Assembly: GCA_016872115.1 (NCBI GenBank)
Contig: VHBC01000005.1
Span: 83,848-147,847, forward strand
Direction of reading: 5' to 3'
Source: Sphingomonadales bacterium
Lineage (GTDB): Bacteria; Bacteroidota; Bacteroidia; Flavobacteriales_D; Crocinitomicaceae
Length of the DNA: 64,000 bases
Part shown: positions 42,482-49,345 of the stretch, in pieces
Position numbering within the stretch: position 1 is the first letter of the stretch
Layout of the letters: each line of letters starts with the position of its first letter
Program-made: the position numbers and the translations under genes
The notes under the pieces: model-generated
Told to the model about the DNA's origin: nothing
The model's input: only the letters and a program-made list of their open reading frames with translations
The model's database searches: none

Positions 42482-43586
42482 AAAACAAGAAGCGTTGTCT
42501 TTATTGCGCTTAAAGGCCTTGGCCATTGTTGCCTTATTGGTGCTGCATCTGACGCTCTCTTTTACCTGGATTCCGGGTTTATTCGGCATTTGGCCTGTTG
42601 CCGTTAAAGCGCCTAGCATGAACCTCACTGGATTTGCAGCTTTGCTCAATTTGTTTGGTTTGGTATTGTTTTTTATTTTGTCGGGCGTTTTATTGCGTCA
42701 AAAAGCCCTGACCAACATTTCTTATTTATTGCAAAAAGCCAAGCAAAATCTTTTTCGCTTTGCAGGCTACTATATATTACTTTCCGTCCTATTTTACTTG
42801 CTCTTGACGCTATCTAAAGGCCGAATTTTGCGCGCCGATGAGCTTGGTTTTTTATACTCGCTTTATCATTTATGGTTTTTGGTGGCGCTCGCCTTTTTTC
42901 AGTTCTTTATTTGGGCAGCTAAAAAATTAGGAGGTATTTCAGTGCTGCAAATGCCTATCCCCCTTTTAATCCCGATTGCCACACATGCCATTTGCCTCTA
43001 TTTACAAGGCGGAATTTTTTTAAAGACACCTACACAAATTGACACAAACACAATGCTTTCGTTGGTCGTATATTTCATATGGTTTTGCTATGGCCTGAGC
43101 TTGAATTCTGTTTTGGATTTGCCTGAGCTTCCAAAAATGAAGACTTGGGTTACACCAATAACCTTTCTTGTATTTTATTTTTTGAGTAAGGCTGCGCTGA
43201 TTTTTTCGTGGTCTAGTGCTCCCGTTTGGAGAATTTTAAGCGCACTTATAGATCCACTGGTATTTTTTGCCGTTTTGGTTATTTGGTTCAAAATAGAATC
43301 GCGGTTTTTAAAAAAAGAGCAAGAAGCTTCGCAAGTTTCATTTTGGCAAGAGCTACTGCAGCGTTATCAACTGCGGATTTACGTCTTTCAGATTCCATTG
43401 ATATTTATTTGGATAGCGGTCTTAGAAAAATGTGGTGTGTCGGTTCAGAATGAAGTATTGATGGCTGGCTTAAAACCAAATTGGAACGAAGCGTTGGCCA
43501 CATGGATTTTGTTCAACCTCACCCTTTGGGTCTTTGGCTTTTGGGTATGGCGGTGGTTGAAAAAACAAAAAACCCCTGCATCATAA
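42474..43586 (+). CDS. Membrane acyltransferase (acyltransferase-3/OpgC-like)
   Basis: 370 residues with about ten hydrophobic segments. LRLKALAIVALLVLHLTLSF carries the early His helix, FFILSGVLLRQK follows, and the LYSLYHLWFLVALAFFQFF block is typical of acyltransferase-3 proteins. It would transfer an acyl group to or from an exported product. Last of the 13 overlapping genes. Its final codons and stop lie inside the hairpin of the convergent tRNA terminator. Confidence 0.72.
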   Translation: MNKKQEALSLLRLKALAIVALLVLHLTLSFTWIPGLFGIWPVAVKAPSMNLTGFAALLNLFGLVLFFILSGVLLRQKALTNISYLLQKAKQNLFRFAGYYILLSVLFYLLLTLSKGRILRADELGFLYSLYHLWFLVALAFFQFFIWAAKKLGGISVLQMPIPLLIPIATHAICLYLQGGIFLKTPTQIDTNTMLSLVVYFIWFCYGLSLNSVLDLPELPKMKTWVTPITFLVFYFLSKAALIFSWSSAPVWRILSALIDPLVFFAVLVIWFKIESRFLKKEQEASQVSFWQELLQRYQLRIYVFQIPLIFIWIAVLEKCGVSVQNEVLMAGLKPNWNEALATWILFNLTLWVFGFWVWRWLKKQKTPAS

Positions 43587-43598
43587 GAAACAGGGGTT
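43561..43598 (-). terminator. Intrinsic terminator for tRNA-Cys, overlapping the acyltransferase 3' end
   Basis: AACCCCTG (43571-43578) pairs with CAGGGGTT (43591-43598), 12-base loop. In the minus direction it is followed by TTTTGTTTTT. The plus direction has no T-run, so it serves the tRNA transcript. Confidence 0.85.
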
Positions 43599-43604
43599 AA
43601 GGTG

Positions 43605-43675
43605 AGGTCTCAAGCGGATTCGAACCGCTGTAGACGGTTTTGCAGACCGGTGCCTAACCGCTCGGCCATGAGACC
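43605..43675 (-). tRNA. tRNA-Cys (GCA)
   Basis: The minus strand folds as a cloverleaf: acceptor GGTCTCA pairs with TGAGACC, D arm GCC...GGC, anticodon loop CTGCAAA with anticodon GCA (plus-strand TGC at 43641-43643), T arm AGCGG TTCGAAT CCGCT. Discriminator base T; CCA is not encoded. Seventy-one bases. Confidence 0.95.
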
Positions 43676-43685
43676 ATCAGGATTG

Positions 43686-43712
43686 CAAAGATAGCAATTT
43701 TTACAGTTTCAA
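43686..43712 (-). promoter_or_regulatory. Promoter for tRNA-Cys
   Basis: Minus-strand TATCTTTG (43686-43693), a perfect -7 match ending 10 bases before the mature tRNA 5' end. TTG (43710-43712) lies 16 bases upstream, slightly close. Confidence 0.55.
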
Positions 43713-43723
43713 AAAAGCGTATA

Positions 43724-45277
43724 TTAGAACTTGATGAGTTTTTTTGACAACAACTGACCACCAAGGCGTGCCGATAAATAATAAACGCCATTGGGCAGCT
43801 TGTTCCAATCGATTTGTTCTGGACCTAATTGAAGTTCGGTTGTGCCGCTTTCAGGTTCCAATTTGAATTCAAGTTGACCACTTGCATTGTAGAAATAGAG
43901 TTGGTCGTTAGGTTCAAGACTTTTCGGAAAGGACAACGTCAGCTGTTGATCAAAAGGGTTAGGGTAGGCCACAATAGAACTGTTGTCATTAATTGGGTAA
44001 TCATTCAAAGATGCACTGATAAGTGCTTCGAGGTCGTAGGTTTCATCACCAGGTTGGTATGGCAAAAAATGGAAATAAGTTAAAAACATTTCATCTGTGG
44101 TATTGAAACCGCTGTAGATGGTTTGTGGTGGCGTATTTGGATTATTGGGATTATTGGCTGTATTGTCATAGGTACCTTCGCTTTTGAGTTTGTAACCCTG
44201 AGGAACCTTTTGCATGAATTTAAAGAAATAGAAATCTTGCCACATGAAATCCCATTTGGGAATATTGACAAACTTGATGGTATCGGCCCCAGGTTTATAT
44301 GCATAGGCCTTGATTTTAGTGCCGGTAAGGTGCATGTGCGGAAAGACGGAAAGCACTGAGAAATTGGTCGGAATGGTATTGGCTCCTGGCGGGTACACAG
44401 CATTTAAATTTGAAACCTGATTGGCCGGCAAACTAAAGTTGTAATTCGCCAGTAAAGGTCCGGCACTGATTTGCCGCACGTTGGTGGTTCCGACTGGATA
44501 AAAGTGCAAGATAACTTTGGTGGAGTCGTAGAGTCCATAAGAACCTATTGGGTAATGCATGGCAAAATAAATCGAGGAACCGGGCCCGATATCGAGGCCA
44601 AGTTTGACTGGATCGGTGGAGGGCAAAATCATTGGTGTGGCACCTGGCGTGTAGCCAGTAATGAGCTTGGTGCTGCCATTACTTGGACTAGCGCAATTGC
44701 CGCCAATGGTATCGGTACTTTCTATGCTCGTAGGATCTAAGTAAACCAAACAATGATGCACAATTTCTCGGTTACCCGGAACAACCTCAACGGCTTTGAT
44801 GATACGGTTTTGGGTCATGTTGGTCGGAATATTAAAGCAAACGTAGTCATCTTGAGTTGTTGCTTTGGACATATAGGTTGGAATTTGCACTTGCAAATCG
44901 CCATTTCCCAAGAAAGTATTCGAGGTGTAAACTGGTGGAGGAGGTGTTTGGTTGGGGTTTCCTTCTTGGGCTCCATTATTGAGCCACCCGATAATCGTTG
45001 TTTTCTCGGTGTTTGAAAGTGCGCGATTGTGTTGGTATTGTTGGTAGTTGTTGTCTGGCGGCCAGGGCGGCATCTCGCCAGTATTGACGCACTGATATAC
45101 AGCCGCGGCCAATGGGCTCACCTCGGCGTGGGTCATGAGTGAAAACGGAGCCGCACCACCCGGATGATGGCATGCCGTGCACTTGTTGTAAAAAATTTGA
45201 GCGACATCACTGCTCCAAGTTTGAGCAGAGAGCAGTAAAGGGAACAGAATTGAAGAAACGAGTAGAATTTTTTTCAT
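43724..45277 (-). CDS. Secreted cytochrome c / copper type II monooxygenase-like protein with T9SS sorting domain
   Basis: 517 residues. Signal peptide (SSILFPLLLSAQ), then a short c-type haem domain with C33-TAC-H37 (CTACHH) and GEMPPWPPD. The central region shows PHM/DBM-like copper-site patterns: EIVHHCLVYLD, YFAMHYPIGSYGLYDSTKVILHFYP and FPHMHLTGTKIKAYAYKPG. The last 75 residues form a T9SS type A sorting domain (AYPNPFDQQLTLSF ... GVYYLSARLGGQLLSKKLIKF). Predicted surface or secreted oxidative enzyme. Substrate unknown. It lies 3 bases after the T9SS esterase gene, so one operon. Confidence 0.82.
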   Translation of the reverse strand: MKKILLVSSILFPLLLSAQTWSSDVAQIFYNKCTACHHPGGAAPFSLMTHAEVSPLAAAVYQCVNTGEMPPWPPDNNYQQYQHNRALSNTEKTTIIGWLNNGAQEGNPNQTPPPPVYTSNTFLGNGDLQVQIPTYMSKATTQDDYVCFNIPTNMTQNRIIKAVEVVPGNREIVHHCLVYLDPTSIESTDTIGGNCASPSNGSTKLITGYTPGATPMILPSTDPVKLGLDIGPGSSIYFAMHYPIGSYGLYDSTKVILHFYPVGTTNVRQISAGPLLANYNFSLPANQVSNLNAVYPPGANTIPTNFSVLSVFPHMHLTGTKIKAYAYKPGADTIKFVNIPKWDFMWQDFYFFKFMQKVPQGYKLKSEGTYDNTANNPNNPNTPPQTIYSGFNTTDEMFLTYFHFLPYQPGDETYDLEALISASLNDYPINDNSSIVAYPNPFDQQLTLSFPKSLEPNDQLYFYNASGQLEFKLEPESGTTELQLGPEQIDWNKLPNGVYYLSARLGGQLLSKKLIKF

Positions 45278-45280
45278 TTG

Positions 45281-46591
45281 TTATTTTTCAATCAAAAGTT
45301 TGTTTCTCATTAATTGACCATTTTCAAAAGTTACCTCGATGAGGTATAGACCATTATTTTGAGAACCTAAGTCCATTTCATAATTTGAGGAATAAAGGTT
45401 CATTGTTTCAAAAATTACTTTTCCGGATAGGTCAAAAACGCGAAGTACTTTGAATCCTTGCGTTGTTTCAATGGTAAATTGACCATTTGATGGATTTGGA
45501 TAACAATGTAGTGTTTCAATGGCCGCAATTTCATTAATGCCAACGCCAGTACATATTTCGTTACTTGCCGAACCATCGCAGTAGGTAGTCGGGTACAATA
45601 TAGCTTGCTGCTGCATTTGATTAGCAGGTAATAACATATTTTGCGTACAACCCATGACCTCAATGAGGAAGTCGCGTACAAAGCGTTCGGTGCTATCCAT
45701 GTAGGCGGAATTGCTGATGTACGGCACATGAGACGCATTGTTGAAGGTGTAGATTTGGTTCGTAACACCTATTGCACAAGCGCGTTCGTGGATCATTCGG
45801 CTACCATCTAAATACATGAGCGGTGTGCCTGGGTTCACCAACCCTCGGTTGTAAGTGACGGTACCATCGTTGGTTCCGTGTACCGAACACAAAGGCACAT
45901 CGCCGGCTTCTAACCAGTTGTAGCGCGCCAAAGCACCGCAGCCATTAATGACCCCATGAACTTTTGTAGAATAACCAGGGTTACCCGAGTTCCCTTCTAG
46001 GCCGCCCATGCTGGCCAGTGCACTGGCACTCATGTAGTCACTTAACTCGCAAACATCGTTCAAGTAAGCGACATGAAGAGCTGTAATGGCTCCGGCAGAA
46101 CTACCACCAATAAAGATGTGATTGGTATCGATTTTAAATTGGTTGTTAGTCTGAGCATCTTTATAGAAATAACGTATTGCTCCTTTGAGGTCTTGTACGG
46201 CACGCACAACGGCTTTTACTGCATTTGTTGAATCAAAAGGGAAGAAACCCAGGCGATAACTAATACTTGCGCAAGCATAACCTTTTTTGGCAAAACGTTC
46301 TGAGAGTATTTTTACATCTGGATCTGTTTTACTGCCGCCAATGAAACTACCGCCATGCACCCAAATAATGAGCGGACGAGCCGTCAAGGTATCGTTTGTA
46401 GGCTCATAAAAGTCAAGTTTTAAAACGGTAGTCGAATTGGCCCAATTACTATTTTGTCCGTAAGTGAGGTTGCTTGTAAGCGTAAATTGCGAAAAAACTT
46501 CTTCGGCATAGCGGCCATTTGAGCAAGGATCTTGTGCAAAAGTGCCTGTTGTAATGCACAAAAGCAAAATGATAAGTATTTGTTTAGTCAT
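45281..46591 (-). CDS. Secreted alpha/beta-hydrolase (carboxylesterase-like) with T9SS sorting domain
   Basis: 436 residues. Signal peptide to GTFAQ, then an alpha/beta-hydrolase of the esterase/BD-FAE type: VHGGSFIGGSKTD oxyanion region, nucleophile elbow GGSSAGAI (Gly-x-Ser-x-Gly), acid region SVHGTNDGTV, and a late His in NNASHVPY. C-terminal T9SS type A domain (CYPNPSNGQFTIETT ... LYLIEVTFENGQLMRNKLLIEK). Probably hydrolyses esters outside the cell and is exported with the copper-enzyme-like protein encoded just downstream. Confidence 0.87.
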   Translation of the reverse strand: MTKQILIILLLCITTGTFAQDPCSNGRYAEEVFSQFTLTSNLTYGQNSNWANSTTVLKLDFYEPTNDTLTARPLIIWVHGGSFIGGSKTDPDVKILSERFAKKGYACASISYRLGFFPFDSTNAVKAVVRAVQDLKGAIRYFYKDAQTNNQFKIDTNHIFIGGSSAGAITALHVAYLNDVCELSDYMSASALASMGGLEGNSGNPGYSTKVHGVINGCGALARYNWLEAGDVPLCSVHGTNDGTVTYNRGLVNPGTPLMYLDGSRMIHERACAIGVTNQIYTFNNASHVPYISNSAYMDSTERFVRDFLIEVMGCTQNMLLPANQMQQQAILYPTTYCDGSASNEICTGVGINEIAAIETLHCYPNPSNGQFTIETTQGFKVLRVFDLSGKVIFETMNLYSSNYEMDLGSQNNGLYLIEVTFENGQLMRNKLLIEK

Positions 46592-46668
46592 GGATTTAAT
46601 TTTGATCTAATATACATAATTTTCAGCTGAGGAACTGAAAATAACTTACTTTGCTAAAAATTAAATGA

Positions 46669-47541
46669 ATGAACCATTTGTTTTCCCTCTTCTTGTTCTT
46701 GAGTTTAAGTATGCTACACGCTCAAGATTTACCTGCTTATAAAATTTATAATTCGAAAGGAAAAGAAGTTTCGTTTAATGCCCTCAAAAAGCAAGCCAAT
46801 GCTGTGGATTTAGTGCTGTTTGGCGAGTTTCACGACAATCCAATTTCGCATTGGTTGCAATTAGAACTTACACAGCAAATGTTTGCCGCTCACGGGAACA
46901 ACTTGCAACTTGGCTTTGAGATGTTTGAACAAGACCAACAAGCTATTTTGAGTGCTTATTTAACTGGCGAAATCAAAGATGAAAAACTAAAAGATACGCT
47001 TAGGCTATGGCCAAACTATCCAACAGATTATGCGCCATTGGTCAATTTCGCAAAAGAAAATGGGTTGTCTTGCGTGGCTTCAAATATCCAACGCAAATAT
47101 GCCAGTCTACTATTTAAGAAGGGTAGAGCGGCACTCGATACACTTCCGCAAGCCACTAAAGAACAAATGGCACCGCTTACTTTTGCTTTTGACACCACGC
47201 TGAGTCAGTACCAAGACATGAAACAAATGGGTGCGCACATGGGTCCTGGAATGGGTTGGCGTATGGTTGAGGCGCAGGCCATCAAAGATGCAACCATGGC
47301 ACATTTCATTTTACACAATCCATGGCGTACGGCTCAGACCGTACATTTACATTTCAATGGCGCGTATCATTCTGATTTTTATCAGGGCATTATGTGGTAC
47401 GTGCAGCAAGAGGCTCCACAAACCCGGATTTTAACAATTAGTACAGTGAGTCAAGAAAATGTGCAGCAATTAGAAAAAGAACACCTTGGCCGTGCAGATT
47501 TCATCATTTGTGTGCCGAGTAACATGACCTCGACGCATTAA
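46669..47541 (+). CDS. ChaN-family protein
   Basis: 290 residues. Signal peptide (LFLFLSLSMLHAQ), then VDLVLFGEFHDNPISHWLQLELTQQM and LGFEMFEQDQQAILSAYLTGEI, the ChaN/haem-binding-uptake pattern, and HFNGAYHSDFYQGIMWYV at the C-terminus. ChaN of Campylobacter binds haem dimers at the outer membrane. Here the protein lacks a lipobox Cys and so is predicted soluble and periplasmic. Stand-alone gene ending one base before the convergent histidine kinase gene. Confidence 0.85.
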   Translation: MNHLFSLFLFLSLSMLHAQDLPAYKIYNSKGKEVSFNALKKQANAVDLVLFGEFHDNPISHWLQLELTQQMFAAHGNNLQLGFEMFEQDQQAILSAYLTGEIKDEKLKDTLRLWPNYPTDYAPLVNFAKENGLSCVASNIQRKYASLLFKKGRAALDTLPQATKEQMAPLTFAFDTTLSQYQDMKQMGAHMGPGMGWRMVEAQAIKDATMAHFILHNPWRTAQTVHLHFNGAYHSDFYQGIMWYVQQEAPQTRILTISTVSQENVQQLEKEHLGRADFIICVPSNMTSTH

Positions 47542-47542
47542 T

Positions 47543-48613
47543 TTATTTAAGCGGAATTCCTCTCGAACTAACCGGACCCGTTGCTTTGCTTTTTTCTAAG
47601 CTAAATGTAAAAGTTGTTCCAATTCCAAAAGTACTGCTCACTTGTATTTGTTGCCCGTGAGATTCAATGATATGTTTGACAATAGCCAAGCCAAGACCCG
47701 AACCGCCTTCATTTCGGTTTCGACTTTTTTCAACACGGTAGAATCGTTCGAATAGCCGCGGAATGTGTTCGGGCTCAATTCCAGGACCATTGTCCTTGAT
47801 TTGAATATTGTAGGTATTTTCAATTTCAACAACATTAATACACAACTCTCCGCCTTCGTTTCCATAAGAAATCGCGTTGCTGATCAGATTAAGTAGTACC
47901 TGAGTCATTTTATTGCGATCGGCATTGACGTAGCAAAATGGTTCCGACACATCGGTTCTCAACCCAAAGCGTTTTTCTTTTGCGATGAGCTCCATGGCTT
48001 CAAAGGTCTCTTGGATGAGTTCAAGTAAATCAAAACTGCGGATGTCCAAAGGAATACGCTCTAGTTCTAGTTTAGTGAGTTGATCGAGGTCGTCTAGAAT
48101 GTGTGTCATACGTTCGGTAGACAGTGCCGCTCTTTCTAGAAATGTTTTGCGTATGGCTGGATCTTCCATTCCGCCGTCCAACAATGAATCGATATAACCT
48201 TGAATCGAAAATACGGGTGTTTTCAGTTCATGAGCAAGGTTTCCGAGGAATTCTTTTCGGAAGGCGGCTTGTTCTTTGAGTTTCTCAATTTCTTGGGTGC
48301 GTTTTTGTTTCCAGTCTTGTACATCTTGTTCTCCTTGTGCGACCAGATCATCAATGCTTTGGTCTTTTGGTGTGTTTTGTTCGAGGCTTTGAATACTGCG
48401 GTAAATCAGACTCATTCTGTATTGCAAAAAGCGCTTGATGATGTAATAAAAGATGGTATAAGCAAAAATCCCGGTAACGAGCGGGATTAAAAAGATAAGC
48501 GTATTGCTTAAAGTGACAATTTGTAGGTGTACAAAAAGCGTAAAAAGAAAACTCAGTATATAAAATAAAATACTGCCACTGAGGATTAAAATACTAGGTC
48601 TGGCTTTTCTCAC
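47543..48613 (-). CDS. phoR: Sensor histidine kinase, PhoR-like
   Basis: 356 residues. Two N-terminal membrane helices (9-30 and 37-60) with almost no periplasmic loop, then a linker and the HisKA domain with phospho-acceptor H128 in FLGNLAHELKTPVFSIQGYIDSLL. The HATPase domain has N box LLNLISNAISYG, G1 IKDNGPGI and G2 GGSGLGLAIV. Compact PhoR architecture as in Bacteroidota, where phosphate sensing goes through the Pst system rather than a sensor loop. Overlaps the response regulator gene by ATGA. Symbol inferred from pairing and architecture. Confidence 0.82.
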   Translation of the reverse strand: MRKARPSILILSGSILFYILSFLFTLFVHLQIVTLSNTLIFLIPLVTGIFAYTIFYYIIKRFLQYRMSLIYRSIQSLEQNTPKDQSIDDLVAQGEQDVQDWKQKRTQEIEKLKEQAAFRKEFLGNLAHELKTPVFSIQGYIDSLLDGGMEDPAIRKTFLERAALSTERMTHILDDLDQLTKLELERIPLDIRSFDLLELIQETFEAMELIAKEKRFGLRTDVSEPFCYVNADRNKMTQVLLNLISNAISYGNEGGELCINVVEIENTYNIQIKDNGPGIEPEHIPRLFERFYRVEKSRNRNEGGSGLGLAIVKHIIESHGQQIQVSSTFGIGTTFTFSLEKSKATGPVSSRGIPLK

Positions 48614-49290
48614 TTGTCGTTGAAGGTATATCCGACACCTTTTATGGTACGAATATACGCATCTCCGAGTTTTTCGCGCAATTTTCTTATATGAACGTCT
48701 ATAGTACGCTCACCAACAATGGTATCATTACCCCAAACGACTGCTAAAATTTGGTCGCGGTTGAATACTTTACCGGGTCTACTGGCCAAAAGTTCTAATA
48801 ATTCAAATTCTTTTTTAGGGAGCTGTAATTCTTTGCCTTCGATTTCCACCATATAGCGATCTCGGTCGATGACAAGTGCTGAGCTGCCTTCTACACCACC
48901 TTTATTTTTGATTCTTCTGAGTAGCGATTCAATTTTACTGATCAATAAACGTGGACGAATCGGCTTGGAAATATAGTCATCGGCACCGGCTTCAAAACCG
49001 GCAATTTGAGCGTAGTCTTCGGTTCTAGCAGTCAAAAATGCAATGACAGGCTGAACCATATTGAGGTCCTTGCGGATTACCTGACACGTTTCAATGCCAT
49101 CCATTTTAGGCATCATGACGTCGAGGAGTATAAGCGATGGATTGATTTGTTGCACCAAGCGCAAGGCTTCGATGCCGTTTGTTGCAGTGAAGACCTTATA
49201 GCCTTCTTTGCGCACATTATACGATAAAAACTCTAAGATATCTGGCTCGTCATCGACAATCAGAATTGTGTGTCCTTTTGTGTTTTCCAT
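48610..49290 (-). CDS. phoB: OmpR-family response regulator, PhoB-like
   Basis: 226 residues. Receiver domain with acidic pair D13-D14, phospho-acceptor D57 in LLDVMMPKMDG, Thr in FLTARTE and Lys in DYISKPIRP. The C-terminal winged helix (LQLPKKEFELLELLASRPGKVFNRDQIL, ERTIDVHIRKLREKLG, IRTIKGVGYTF) is typical of PhoB. Activates transcription at direct repeats. A candidate target lies upstream of the TonB-dependent receptor gene 5.6 kb away. Phosphate specificity is inferred. Confidence 0.85.
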   Translation of the reverse strand: MENTKGHTILIVDDEPDILEFLSYNVRKEGYKVFTATNGIEALRLVQQINPSLILLDVMMPKMDGIETCQVIRKDLNMVQPVIAFLTARTEDYAQIAGFEAGADDYISKPIRPRLLISKIESLLRRIKNKGGVEGSSALVIDRDRYMVEIEGKELQLPKKEFELLELLASRPGKVFNRDQILAVVWGNDTIVGERTIDVHIRKLREKLGDAYIRTIKGVGYTFNDK

Positions 49291-49303
49291 CGTTTTTGTT
49301 TTT

Positions 49304-49333
49304 TAAAAAAAGAGGGGACCGAAGTCCCCTCTT
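49304..49333 (-). terminator. Intrinsic terminator with UUCG tetraloop after the T9SS beta-helix gene
   Basis: Minus strand AAGAGGGGAC-TTCG-GTCCCCTCTT then a T-run. Ten-base-pair stem closed by the very stable C(UUCG)G loop. Separates the beta-helix gene from phoB. Confidence 0.9.
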
Positions 49334-49345
49334 GACTTGAAAAAA

